14,408 nucleotides of DNA from Clostridia bacterium (GCA_900759005.1 CAAEUQ010000045.1:1-14408); one strand, 5' to 3'. Counted from the first letter of the stretch, positions 1 to 7,086 are shown. Notes: a model not told the origin generated them from the sequence alone. Program-made: numbers and translations.

Positions 1-131
1 ATCGAAAGCGGCGGCTCGGCTTCGTATAAATCGAGCACGTATTCGCGCTCGGAAAGCTGTTCCGCATCCTCGAACCCGCCGAGAAAATCAACCAGTGACG
101 CAATCTCCGCATTGCAAAGTGCGAGTTTCAT
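1..131 (-). CDS. Hypothetical protein, N-terminal 43 residues only (runs off left edge)
   Basis: The leftward frame begins with ATG at 131-129, preceded by an AAGAGG ribosome site at 141-146 with a 9-base gap. It stays open to the window edge. The visible 43 residues begin MKLALCNAEIASLVDF and are acidic (EDAEQLSEREY, then DLYEAEPPLS). There is no signal peptide or membrane segment. I do not recognise a family and assign no function. The gene is real on the strength of its start, ribosome site and a well-placed promoter (TTGAAA, 17 bases, TAAAAT) just upstream. It diverges from the SNF2-type gene and has its own promoter, so the two are transcribed separately. Confidence 0.65.
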   Translation of the reverse strand, partial: MKLALCNAEIASLVDFLGGFEDAEQLSEREYVLDLYEAEPPLS

Positions 132-166
132 CGAATCGTACCTCTTTTCATCGATTGGATGTCTGA

Positions 167-195
167 ATTTTAACACATTTCATTCGCTTTTTCAA
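167..195 (-). promoter_or_regulatory. Sigma-A-type promoter for the leftward gene at 131
   Basis: Read on the minus strand, TTGAAA (195-190) is followed by a 17-base spacer and TAAAAT (172-167). A TG dinucleotide one base before the -10 makes it an extended -10. The -10 lies about 35 bases upstream of the start codon, leaving a short leader that includes the AAGAGG ribosome site. The spacing and both hexamers agree well with consensus. Confidence 0.6.
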
Positions 196-225
196 GAGGA
201 AATCCGCGGTTTTTCGCGCGATTTA

Positions 226-234
226 TGCTAGAAT
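226..234 (+). promoter_or_regulatory. Extended -10 promoter element for the SNF2-type gene
   Basis: TGCTAGAAT gives a TGn-extended -10 (TAGAAT at 229-234), 20 bases before the ATG at 254. No good -35 hexamer lies 16-18 bases upstream; the bases there read GCGGTT. The site would therefore depend on the extended -10. AAGGAGG at 240-246 is the ribosome site, leaving an extremely short leader. This is plausible but weaker than the opposing promoter at 167-195. Confidence 0.4.
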
Positions 235-253
235 ACATCAAGGAGGCGATTTC

Positions 254-2404
254 ATGGCAAGGGATTTCTCGAACTCGAAGCGGCTGGTTTCCGACGCGCG
301 CGCACTGCTAAACGCGCTGAGCGGCATTTCGGCGCACGAAGCCCCTGATCGTTCGAGCATTCGTGATGCCACTGAGCGCTTGATCGGGCAGATCGTTATG
401 GACACGCTCGCAAAAATTTCGGTGGACGAATTGAATCGCGACAGGCGCGGCATTCGCGTCAAGACGCTTCAGGACGCAGGCTATACTTCGATCGCGCAGC
501 TGATTTCCGCGTCGAGCTATCAGCTTGCCTCCATTCGCGGCATCGGCGACGACGGCGCGGCGGAAATTCTCTCGATCGCACAGGATTACGCAGCGAAAGT
601 CCGTGCGAGCACGAAAATTCGCTTAAGCGTCGACGATCGCTCCCCCGCCGCAACGCGCCTGATTCTCGCGCTCGCTTCTTATCGTCGAAGGCGTTCGATC
701 GCGGTCAATGCCGACGGGATTCTTGCAACGTTTGCTCCGCGCGTTCGCAATACGATAAGCGTATTAGAAGCCTGTCCGTCGGGCGGTTTAAGGTGGCTGT
801 TTGCCTCCAAAGAGAAAAAACAGCGCGCGCAGCAGGCGTTTATCGTGCTGAATGAGCTGCAAAACGGCGAATATGGGCAGCGGGCAAATGCGTGTATTCA
901 GGCGTTTCAGCGCAGCAAGCAGCTGACTGAAGACGAAGCATGGGCGGATTTTTCCGCGCATTCGATCGAGCTGATCAACCTTCTGGAAGAAGTCGCACCG
1001 GACGCGCTCGGCGACGGCACGGCGGAATACGGTCTCCCGAGCGCACTGGCGGCGGAGATTCAGGATCAGTGTTTCTTTCCGGACGGGCTTTTGTGTTCGC
1101 TCAGGCGTTATCAGGAATGGGGCGTAAAATACGTGCTGCATCAGGAAAAAGCGCTTTTGGGCGACGAAATGGGCTTAGGCAAAACGATTCAGGCGATTGC
1201 GGTCATGGTTTCGCTGAAAAACACAGGCGGTACGCATTTTCTGGTGGTCTGCCCGGCGAGCGTACTGACGAACTGGATGCGCGAGATCGCTTCAAAGAGC
1301 AAACTGCGCGCGATTAAAATTCACGGTTTTGACCGGCAGGACGCGCTGCGCGACTGGCTGGAGCGCGGCGGCTGCGCGGTAACGACCTATGAAACCGTAA
1401 GTTCGCTTACGCTTCCGGAAGATTTCCGGCTGGCGCTTCTGATCGTGGATGAGGCGCATTACATCAAAAATCCGCAGACGCAGCGAACTCGCAGCGTTCA
1501 CGCAATCGGCACACACGCGGATCGGATTCTGCTGATGACGGGCACGGCACTGGAAAACAAGGTCGACGAGATGATTTCGCTGATTCGTTTTCTGCGCCCC
1601 GAAGTGGCGAACGCGCTCAGCGGAGTAGCGTTCATGGCGTCCGCCGAGCAGTTCCGCGAAAAAATTGCTTCTATCTACTATCGCCGAAAGCGAGAAGACG
1701 TTTTAACGGAGCTGCCGGAAAAGATCGAAAGCCGCGAATGGTGCGAGATGACGAAGGAAGAAGCGCGCGTTTACGAGCGCGCAGTACTTCGGAAGCAAAC
1801 CGCCGAAGCACGCCGCGTTTCCTGGAATGTTCCTGATCTTGCAAATTCCTCGAAGGCGCAGAGAATGCTGGAATTGATCGAGGACGCCAAGTCGGACGGG
1901 CGGAAAATCATCGTCTTTTCATTCTTTCTGAATACGATCAGCCGCGTGTGCGAGCTGCTGGGCAAAGCCTGCACGCCGCCGATCAACGGAAGCGTCAGTC
2001 CGCTGCGTCGTCAGGAGATCATTGATCAATTCAATGCTGCGCCCGCAGGAACGGTATTGCCCGCACAGATTCAGGCGGGTGGCACGGGGCTGAACATTCA
2101 GGCGGCGAGCGTGGTGATTCTCTGCGAGCCGCAATTCAAGCCGTCGATCGAAAATCAGGCGATTTCGCGCGCATACCGGCTGGGTCAGGCGCGAAACGTG
2201 CTGGTTTACCGGCTTTTGTGCGAGGACACGATCGACGAACGAATCTGCGAGCTGCTCGAACAAAAGCAGGCGGTTTTCGACGCATTCGCCGATGAATCCG
2301 TTGCCGCAAACGAGAGCCTCGAACTGGACGAAGCGACGGTCGGCACGCTGATTCAGCAGGAAATTGACCGCATCAACGCGAAAAACGCGCCGGTTCAGAA
2401 TTAA
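254..2404 (+). CDS. SNF2-family DNA-dependent ATPase with N-terminal helix-hairpin-helix segment
   Basis: This is a 716-residue Swi2/Snf2-type helicase-like ATPase (superfamily 2), expected to translocate on double-stranded DNA and remodel protein-DNA complexes. Visible motifs, in order: Q-like region LRRYQEWG (283-290); Walker A DEMGLGKT (304-311); motif Ia CPASVLTNW (333-341); Walker B DEAH (399-402); motif III MTGTALEN (428-435); motif V QAGGTGLNIQ (607-616); motif VI QAISRAYRLGQ (635-645). Both RecA-like lobes look intact. Residues about 70-105 resemble a helix-hairpin-helix DNA-binding domain, with GIGDDGAAEI at its core. No SWIM zinc finger is seen. The start is ATG after AAGGAGG (240-246) with a 7-base gap. 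The gene stands alone on its strand, and no restriction or defence partner is visible. The family call is very secure; the cellular role (repair, transcription recycling as in RapA, or defence) is not determined. Confidence 0.93.
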   Translation: MARDFSNSKRLVSDARALLNALSGISAHEAPDRSSIRDATERLIGQIVMDTLAKISVDELNRDRRGIRVKTLQDAGYTSIAQLISASSYQLASIRGIGDDGAAEILSIAQDYAAKVRASTKIRLSVDDRSPAATRLILALASYRRRRSIAVNADGILATFAPRVRNTISVLEACPSGGLRWLFASKEKKQRAQQAFIVLNELQNGEYGQRANACIQAFQRSKQLTEDEAWADFSAHSIELINLLEEVAPDALGDGTAEYGLPSALAAEIQDQCFFPDGLLCSLRRYQEWGVKYVLHQEKALLGDEMGLGKTIQAIAVMVSLKNTGGTHFLVVCPASVLTNWMREIASKSKLRAIKIHGFDRQDALRDWLERGGCAVTTYETVSSLTLPEDFRLALLIVDEAHYIKNPQTQRTRSVHAIGTHADRILLMTGTALENKVDEMISLIRFLRPEVANALSGVAFMASAEQFREKIASIYYRRKREDVLTELPEKIESREWCEMTKEEARVYERAVLRKQTAEARRVSWNVPDLANSSKAQRMLELIEDAKSDGRKIIVFSFFLNTISRVCELLGKACTPPINGSVSPLRRQEIIDQFNAAPAGTVLPAQIQAGGTGLNIQAASVVILCEPQFKPSIENQAISRAYRLGQARNVLVYRLLCEDTIDERICELLEQKQAVFDAFADESVAANESLELDEATVGTLIQQEIDRINAKNAPVQN

Positions 2405-2405
2405 C

Positions 2406-2434
2406 TTGACATTTAGGCGCCGAAAAGCTAAGCT
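2406..2434 (+). promoter_or_regulatory. Possible promoter for the MFS transporter gene
   Basis: A perfect TTGACA (2406-2411) begins two bases after the preceding stop codon. Seventeen bases later is TAAGCT (2429-2434), a poor -10. The position fits a promoter serving the transporter from 2467. Readthrough from the SNF2-type gene is also possible because no terminator lies between them. Confidence 0.35.
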
Positions 2435-2466
2435 TGTTCTAAATTTGGATCTGGAGTTGATCGAGC

Positions 2467-3639
2467 TTGAATTACAGGCGCACCGTCCGCGCATGCTTCG
2501 CGGGCTACGTGGTGCAGGCGATCGTAAACAATTTCGCACCGCTGCTGTTTCTGACCTTTCAATCGCAGTACAGGATCCCGCTTTCGAAGATCACGCTGCT
2601 GATTACGGTGAATTTCGGTCTGCAACTGACGGTGGACTGCGCGTCGGTTTACTTCATCGACCGCATCGGCTATCGCGCTTCGGCGCTGCTGGCGCATTTC
2701 TTTTCGGCGCTGGGGCTGATCATGCTGTCGGTGCTGCCGCAGGTGATGCCGAGCGCGTACGCGGGGCTTCTGCTCGCGGTATGCTTTTACGCAGTCGGCG
2801 GCGGATTGCTCGAAGTGATCATCAGCCCGATCGTCGAAGCCTGCCCGACGAAGAACAAGGCGCGGACGATGAGCGTGCTGCACTCGTTCTACTGCTGGGG
2901 CAGCGCGGGCGTAATCGTGATTTCAACGCTATTTCTGAAGCTCTTCGGCCATTCGAGCTGGCGGATTCTTGCGCCGCTGTGGGCGCTTCTGCCGATCGCA
3001 AACGGGCTCATTTTCCTGAAAACGCCGATCGCGCCGCTGATTGCCGATGGCGAGCAGGGCTTAAAGCCGCGCGCGCTGTTTTCGTCGCGGACGTTCTGGC
3101 TGCTGGCAGTCCTGATGGTTTGCGCCGGCGCGTGCGAGCACGGTGTGAGCGAATGGGCGTCGTCGTTTGCGGAAAAGGGGCTCGGCATTTCCAAGGTAAT
3201 GGGCGATCTCGCGGGCCCGACGATCTTCGCACTTCTAATGGGGCTTTCGCGCGCGGTATACGGTCGCTTGCTGAACCGATTCAGCCTGCGGACGATGATG
3301 CTGTTCTCCGGCGCGCTGTGCGCCGCCGCCTATCTGATTGTCGGTCTGGTTCCGAATCCAGCGGCGGGGCTTGTCGGCATGGCGCTATGCGGATTCTCCG
3401 TGGGCATCATGTGGCCGGGCACGTTCAGCACGGCGGCCGTGGAGATCAAAAACGGCGGCACGGCGATGTTCGCACTTCTGGCGCTGGCGGGCGATCTGGG
3501 CTGCGCGTCGGGCCCGACGCTGGCGGGACTGGTCGCGGGTGCGCTGGGCGACAATCTGAGCCTCGGCATTCTGTCGAGCGGGGTATTTCCATTTGTACTG
3601 GTGATTGCGCTGTTGATGCTCGGAAAGAAAAAAGCATAA
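2467..3639 (+). CDS. Major facilitator superfamily (MFS) transporter
   Basis: This is a 390-residue, strongly hydrophobic protein of about 12 membrane segments, the usual MFS size. The short loop DRIGYRAS (65-72) matches the conserved MFS loop between helices 2 and 3. A related basic loop, GRLLNRFSLRT (about 256-266), sits at the matching place in the second half. HSFYCWG (139-145) recalls sugar-permease-like MFS members, but the substrate cannot be read from the sequence. Translation probably starts at TTG 2467, with GGAG at 2453-2456 about 10 bases upstream. No ATG or GTG offers a better start without cutting into the first membrane helix. It lies 62 bases after the SNF2-type gene on the same strand and ends against a convergent terminator. 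A drug/metabolite or sugar exporter is equally possible. Confidence 0.85.
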   Translation: MNYRRTVRACFAGYVVQAIVNNFAPLLFLTFQSQYRIPLSKITLLITVNFGLQLTVDCASVYFIDRIGYRASALLAHFFSALGLIMLSVLPQVMPSAYAGLLLAVCFYAVGGGLLEVIISPIVEACPTKNKARTMSVLHSFYCWGSAGVIVISTLFLKLFGHSSWRILAPLWALLPIANGLIFLKTPIAPLIADGEQGLKPRALFSSRTFWLLAVLMVCAGACEHGVSEWASSFAEKGLGISKVMGDLAGPTIFALLMGLSRAVYGRLLNRFSLRTMMLFSGALCAAAYLIVGLVPNPAAGLVGMALCGFSVGIMWPGTFSTAAVEIKNGGTAMFALLALAGDLGCASGPTLAGLVAGALGDNLSLGILSSGVFPFVLVIALLMLGKKKA

Positions 3640-3643
3640 GCGA

Positions 3644-3674
3644 ACCGCCGCTTCCGATCGTTGGATGCGGCGGT
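3644..3674. terminator. Bidirectional terminator hairpin between convergent MFS and MATE genes
   Basis: ACCGCCGC (3644-3651) and GCGGCGGT (3667-3674) form a perfect 8-bp G+C-rich stem around a 15-base loop, which can pair three more bases inside (TCC/GGA). It fills the 38-base gap between two convergent stop codons. Rightward, the stem is followed only by CTTTC. Leftward, a run of six T lies about nine bases past the stem. Neither side has an ideal U-tract, so efficiency is uncertain. Confidence 0.5.
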
Positions 3675-3677
3675 CTT

Positions 3678-5003
3678 TCAATATCCGTATCGCTTTTGTT
3701 TTTTTATCAGGAACGCAATCGTAACCGCGAGCGACATCACCTCGGCGACCACGATGGAAAGCCAGATTCCGTCAAGCTTCCAGATCATCGGCAGCAGCAG
3801 TACCGCGGCGACCTGGAATACCAGCGTTCTGAGGAATGAAATCAACGCGGAGGTCAGCCCGTCGTTCAGCGCAGTAAAAAACGAAGAACCGAAGATCGAA
3901 AATCCCGAAAACAGAAACGAGAACGAGAAGATCGCAAACGCGTGCTTCGTGATTTCAAACAATCCCTGATCATATCCGACGAACATTTTCGAAAGCGGCA
4001 CGGCAAGACACTGCCCCATCGCAAACATCGCCGCGGCGCATACGGCGAGCATTGCAAAGCTGCGCTTCAGCAGACCGCTAAGCTCGCCCGTATTCTGTGC
4101 GCCGTAATGATAGCCGACCACCGGCGCGACGCCAACCGCATAGCCGATGAAGATCGCCTGAAAAATCATGCTGACGTACATCAGCACGCCATAAGCCGCA
4201 ATGCCGTCCTGACCGGCGTATTTGATCAGCTGAATGTTATACAGCATACCGACCAGCGACATTGAGATGTTGCTCATGAACTCCGACGAGCCGTTTGCGC
4301 AGACCTTTCCGAGCGCGTCGAAATCGAGCTTTGCGCGCACGAGGCGCAGGCGGCTCGAATTCTCCTTTGCGAAATAAACCAGCGGGAACACGCCGCCGAC
4401 CGCCTGACTGATCGCCGTTGCGACCGCCGCGCCGGTAATGCCCCAGCGGAACGCGCCGACGAGCAGCGCGTCCAGCACCATATTTGCGCAGCCCGCCGCA
4501 ACCGTAACATATAGCCCAAGCCGCGGCTTTTCCGCCGTCGCAAACAGGCACTGAAATTCGAATTGCAGCACATAAAACGGCTGCGCAATCAGAATAATCC
4601 GCGCATAGCGCACGCAATTTTCCAAAAGCTCGCCGTCGGCGCCCATCTTTTTCGCAATCGGACGCAGGAAAACGAGTCCGACAATGCCGAGCAGTGCGCC
4701 CAGCGCAACCGAAACGTAAATGACCATCGAGAAAATCTCGTTTGCGCGCCGATCGTTTCCCTCGCCCATCGTTTTGGCAATCAGCGCGCCGCCGCCGGTT
4801 CCGAACATGAATCCGACGCAGCCGAGAATCATCAGAAGCGGCATGATCAGATTTACTGCCGCAAACGGCGTTTTTCCGGCGAAATTTGATACGAAATAAC
4901 CGTCCACTACGCCGTAAATAGACGTAAAAATCATCATCACGATCGACGGAAGCGTAAATCGAATCAGGCGCTTCACATCAAAATGGTCGGATAGGCGTAT
5001 CAT
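3678..5003 (-). CDS. MATE family multidrug/cation antiporter
   Basis: This 441-residue polytopic membrane protein has the usual MATE length (about 450) and predicted 12-helix pattern in two similar halves. The first half holds VDGYFVSNFAG (33-43), matching the conserved MATE motif in the helix 1/2 region, and FGTGGGALIAKTMGEG nearby. The protein is expected to export cationic drugs or metabolites using a sodium or proton gradient; the resemblance is to the MepA-like branch. Its ATG at 5003 overlaps the marR stop by four bases (ATGA), so the two are translationally coupled. A MarR regulator directly upstream in the same operon suggests induction by a MarR ligand, possibly the exported compound. 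It ends in a short lysine-rich tail (KKQKRYGY). The family call is secure; the substrate is unknown. Confidence 0.92.
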   Translation of the reverse strand: MIRLSDHFDVKRLIRFTLPSIVMMIFTSIYGVVDGYFVSNFAGKTPFAAVNLIMPLLMILGCVGFMFGTGGGALIAKTMGEGNDRRANEIFSMVIYVSVALGALLGIVGLVFLRPIAKKMGADGELLENCVRYARIILIAQPFYVLQFEFQCLFATAEKPRLGLYVTVAAGCANMVLDALLVGAFRWGITGAAVATAISQAVGGVFPLVYFAKENSSRLRLVRAKLDFDALGKVCANGSSEFMSNISMSLVGMLYNIQLIKYAGQDGIAAYGVLMYVSMIFQAIFIGYAVGVAPVVGYHYGAQNTGELSGLLKRSFAMLAVCAAAMFAMGQCLAVPLSKMFVGYDQGLFEITKHAFAIFSFSFLFSGFSIFGSSFFTALNDGLTSALISFLRTLVFQVAAVLLLPMIWKLDGIWLSIVVAEVMSLAVTIAFLIKKQKRYGY

Positions 5004-5440
5004 TGCATTTCCCTGCCCTTCTGTTTCAGTTCTTTCAAAAAGCGTTCGGTCAGCGCAAGGTATTTCTCCACCTCTTCTCTCTTCCAGGATTCAAAAATCT
5101 CGTTTTCCGCGCGCATCACATGATCGACCGTGTTTTCCGCAAGAATTTTCCCCTGTTCGGTAAGACAAACCTCCTTGCGCTTGCCATCCGTCGCCTGAAG
5201 ATAAACCGCACCGCGCGCCTCGAGCTTACGAACGCTGGAATGGATCGTCTGCTTACTCGCGCCCGTAATGCGAACGATCTCGCCGAGCGCGCGTTTATCG
5301 CCGATTTCGCGGATCGCATATAGCACCATGAATTCGCCGTCCGAAGCGCCAAGTTTGAGCGCCATATCGTGATACGCCGCTTCGATTTCCTCAATCAAAT
5401 GGTTGTATCGCCGCAGCTGCGCGGACAATCTTTCGCTCAC
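5000..5440 (-). CDS. MarR family transcriptional regulator
   Basis: This 146-residue winged-helix regulator is the normal size for a MarR dimer subunit. The recognition helix is around residues 62-74 (SKQTIHSSVRKLE). It is followed by a wing with the basic turn DGKRKEV (85-91) and the TEQGK segment typical of the family. Flanking helices at both ends would form the dimer interface. I chose GTG at 5440 because GGAGGG (5452-5447) lies 6 bases before it. The ATG at 5446 abuts that ribosome site with no gap, and an upstream TTG at 5467 lies between the -10 box and that ribosome site. The stop overlaps the MATE start (ATGA). By family precedent it would repress its own promoter and the pump gene and release on binding a small ligand. 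Its promoter is back to back with that of araD, so it could also affect araD; that is inference. Confidence 0.9.
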   Translation of the reverse strand: MSERLSAQLRRYNHLIEEIEAAYHDMALKLGASDGEFMVLYAIREIGDKRALGEIVRITGASKQTIHSSVRKLEARGAVYLQATDGKRKEVCLTEQGKILAENTVDHVMRAENEIFESWKREEVEKYLALTERFLKELKQKGREMQ

Positions 5441-5469
5441 GAGCATCCCTCCAAACTTTACAGGCAAGA

Positions 5470-5498
5470 ATTATAGTATGATTTCGGACGATTGTCAA
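5470..5498 (-). promoter_or_regulatory. Consensus promoter of the marR-MATE operon
   Basis: On the minus strand the site reads TTGACA (5498-5493), a 17-base spacer, then TATAAT (5475-5470). Both hexamers and the spacer are a perfect match to the housekeeping consensus. It lies 30 bases upstream of the GTG start of marR. A promoter this strong in front of a MarR gene would normally need repression, consistent with autorepression. Confidence 0.85.
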
Positions 5499-5514
5499 GT
5501 AAAGAATGCTTGAC
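5494..5514. promoter_or_regulatory. Inverted repeat between divergent promoters; candidate MarR operator
   Basis: GTCAAG (5494-5499) and CTTGAC (5509-5514) form a 21-bp imperfect palindrome with a 9-base centre, in which one more A-T pair matches. It spans the gap between the two opposed -35 boxes. Part of the symmetry arises automatically because each arm contains most of a -35 hexamer (TTGAC). The palindrome alone is therefore weak proof of an operator, although a MarR dimer bound here would block both promoters. Confidence 0.4.
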
Positions 5515-5538
5515 CTGCCGCTTGCGAACCGATATAAT
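5510..5538 (+). promoter_or_regulatory. Near-consensus promoter of araD
   Basis: TTGACC (5510-5515), a 17-base spacer and TATAAT (5533-5538) give 11 of 12 consensus bases. The -10 ends 37 bases before the araD ATG, and the ribosome site AAAGGAGG lies between. The -35 box is only 11 bases from the opposing -35 box of marR, so two polymerases could hardly bind at once. Confidence 0.82.
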
Positions 5539-5575
5539 AAATGCAGTTGAAAACGCAAACAAAGGAGGACCAACG

Positions 5576-6274
5576 ATGCTGGAAGCATTAAAGCGCGCGG
5601 TATACGAAGCGAACATGGCGCTGCCGAAACACGGGCTGGTGACGTTTACATGGGGCAATGTCAGCGGAATCGACCGCGAGCGCGGAATTATGGTGATCAA
5701 ACCCTCCGGCGTGGATTATGATTTACTCGCGCCGGAAATGATGGTCTGTGTGGATTTAACCGGCAGGCGCATCGAGGGCGATCTGAATCCGTCCTCGGAC
5801 ACGGATACGCATTTGGAACTCTACCGCGCCTATCCGTCAATCGGCGGAATCGTTCACACGCACAGCGCGCACGCAGTCGCCTGGGCGCAGACGGGGCGCG
5901 ACATTCCCTGTTACGGCACCACGCACGCGGATTACTTTTACGGTTCCGTTCCCTGCACGCGGTCGCTCACGCCGGAAGAGGTTGAATCCGGATACGAGTT
6001 GAATACCGGTCGCGTCATCTGCGAAACGTTTGATACGCGCGCGCTCAATCCGGCGCACGTGCCTGGCGTAATTTGCCGGAATCACGGCCCGTTTACCTGG
6101 GGAAAAGACGCGGCGGAAGCGGTTTACCACGCTGTCGTGCTTGAGGAAATTGCAAAAATGGCGCTGTATACGATTCAAATCGCACCGGATACCGTGCCTG
6201 CGCCCCAATATATTCAGGACAAGCATTTCATGCGCAAGCATGGGCCGAACGCTTATTACGGGCAGAAGAAATAG
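5576..6274 (+). CDS. araD: L-ribulose-5-phosphate 4-epimerase
   Basis: This enzyme interconverts L-ribulose 5-phosphate and D-xylulose 5-phosphate, linking L-arabinose or L-ascorbate breakdown to the pentose phosphate pathway. The 232-residue protein aligns nearly end to end with E. coli AraD (231). It keeps the zinc ligands His94 and His96 (VHTHSAH) and His170 (CRNHGPFTWG). It also keeps the loop Asp75 (SSDTDTH), the catalytic-type Asp119 (HADYFYG) and the tail tyrosine of AYYGQ (Tyr228). It belongs to the class II aldolase/adducin fold and is a cytosolic tetramer by family. Start ATG 5576 follows AAAGGAGG (5561-5568) with a 7-base gap. The frame is open further upstream but that part overlaps the promoter. 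No araA, araB or sugar transporter adjoins it, so the source pathway is unclear. The paralogues UlaF and SgbE catalyse the same reaction. Confidence 0.94.
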   Translation: MLEALKRAVYEANMALPKHGLVTFTWGNVSGIDRERGIMVIKPSGVDYDLLAPEMMVCVDLTGRRIEGDLNPSSDTDTHLELYRAYPSIGGIVHTHSAHAVAWAQTGRDIPCYGTTHADYFYGSVPCTRSLTPEEVESGYELNTGRVICETFDTRALNPAHVPGVICRNHGPFTWGKDAAEAVYHAVVLEEIAKMALYTIQIAPDTVPAPQYIQDKHFMRKHGPNAYYGQKK

Positions 6275-6281
6275 CTTGTCT

Positions 6282-6300
6282 ACAGACCGCAGTCTGTTTT
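6282..6300 (+). terminator. Terminator hairpin downstream of araD
   Basis: ACAGAC (6282-6287) and GTCTGT (6292-6297) form a 6-bp stem closed by the four-base loop CGCA. The run TTTT (6297-6300) follows at once. It lies 7 bases after the araD stop. The stem and T-run are short, so this is a modest terminator. Confidence 0.55.
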
Positions 6301-6305
6301 GGATA

Positions 6306-6350
6306 AAAATCAACCGACCAAGGTTTGTTATTCACACCCCGCGGTCGGTT
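6306..6350 (-). terminator. Terminator hairpin downstream of the relQ-like gene
   Basis: On the minus strand a perfect 8-bp stem, AACCGACC pairing with GGTCGGTT (6350-6343 with 6319-6312), encloses a 23-base loop. It is followed within a base or two by ATTTTT at about 6310-6306. It starts 4 bases past the stop of the leftward alarmone synthetase gene. The stem is strong and the T-run well placed; the loop is long. Confidence 0.65.
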
Positions 6351-6354
6351 CCAA

Positions 6355-7005
6355 TCATTTAGAAAGCATTCGCATTTCGCGATAGATGCTCTGCATTTCG
6401 CTGTCCAGCTCCGCGCTGCGTTCTGCGCAAAGTTTCAGACGGTATTTGAGCGCGGTTGTGGCTTCCACATCGCTTTTATAGCGAAGCTGATGTTCGAGGC
6501 TCGCCCAGAAATCCATTGCAATGGTGCGAATCTGAATCTCGACAGGCACGGATTCGGTATGATCGGACAAATACACCGGCACACGGACGACCAGATGCAA
6601 ACTGCGATAACCGTTGGGCTTGGGTTCGGATATATAATCGCATTTTTCGACCAGCTCGATATCCTGCTGGCGGGTAATCAGCTCGGCAAGGCGATAGATA
6701 TCATCGATATAATTGCAGATGATTCTGACGCCGGCAATATCGAACAGATGCTCCTCGGCGGATTCGATCGTAACGGGAAATCCTTTGCGATGGAGTTTTT
6801 CGACGATGCTCTGCGGCGATTTCAAACGGCTGTCGATATGATGAATGGGATTGGAAGCGCCATGAATGCTGAATTCCCGATCGAGGATTTCGAGCTTGGT
6901 GCGCACGGAGCGAATCGCACCGTCGTAAAGATGCGCCATTTCGAGATAACGTCTGTCAAAAGGCTGATCGCCGCTCATCGGCGTCAGCGCCGTTTCGTTG
7001 TTCAT
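6355..7005 (-). CDS. relQ: RelQ-like small alarmone synthetase (GTP pyrophosphokinase)
   Basis: This 216-residue single-domain RelA/SpoT synthetase makes (p)ppGpp from ATP and GDP or GTP. Its length matches Firmicute RelQ/YjbM (about 211). There is no hydrolase, TGS or ACT domain. Visible motifs: RLKSPQSIVEKL (60-71); FDIAGVRIICNYIDDIYRL (88-106), with metal-binding Asp89; DYISEPKPNGYRSLH (123-137), the G-loop with its guanine-stacking tyrosine; and VEIQIRTIAMDFWASLEH (155-172), with catalytic-type Glu156. All key residues are present, so the enzyme should be active. ATG 7005 is chosen because AAAGGAG lies just upstream with a 6-base gap; the frame runs 30 codons further without such a site. 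It diverges from the response regulator and converges on araD. Family precedent suggests transcriptional induction by cell-envelope or other stress and possible allosteric control by pppGpp. RelP/YwaC is the alternative subfamily. Confidence 0.9.
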   Translation of the reverse strand: MNNETALTPMSGDQPFDRRYLEMAHLYDGAIRSVRTKLEILDREFSIHGASNPIHHIDSRLKSPQSIVEKLHRKGFPVTIESAEEHLFDIAGVRIICNYIDDIYRLAELITRQQDIELVEKCDYISEPKPNGYRSLHLVVRVPVYLSDHTESVPVEIQIRTIAMDFWASLEHQLRYKSDVEATTALKYRLKLCAERSAELDSEMQSIYREMRMLSK

Positions 7006-7086
7006 ATCAAACTCCTTTCGCGTTTTATTGTACCGCGCGAATGTCAACGGATTATGAACGGGCGGAAAGAAAAGCATAAATTGTGA

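Noticed and set aside
254..2404. SNF2-type ATPase as part of a phage-defence island
   Set aside because: No methyltransferase, nuclease, phospholipase-D or other defence partner adjoins it; neighbours are ordinary transport and metabolism genes.
2364..3839. Long rightward open frame overlapping the MFS gene (491 codons)
   Set aside because: Its translation is arginine-rich low-complexity sequence without family motifs and covers the same DNA as a clear 12-helix transporter; it is a by-product of G+C-rich codons.
5441..5467. TTG at 5467 or ATG at 5446 as the marR start
   Set aside because: The TTG lies only two bases beyond the -10 box, too close to leave a translatable leader, and the ATG directly abuts the GGAGGG site. 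GTG 5440 has proper spacing and gives a normal-length protein.
5492..5575. In-frame upstream extension of araD giving a 260-residue protein
   Set aside because: It would run through the promoter -35 and -10 boxes; the ATG at 5576 has an ideal AAAGGAGG site and gives the normal AraD length.
7027..7047. TTGACA and TACAAT on the minus strand before the alarmone synthetase gene
   Set aside because: The hexamers are only 9 bases apart, too close for one sigma-A promoter, and neither has a partner at 16-18 bases. The real promoter of this gene remains unidentified.
6325..7086. Rightward open frame of 253 codons over the alarmone synthetase gene
   Set aside because: The opposite strand encodes all RelA/SpoT synthetase motifs; this frame is its antisense shadow.
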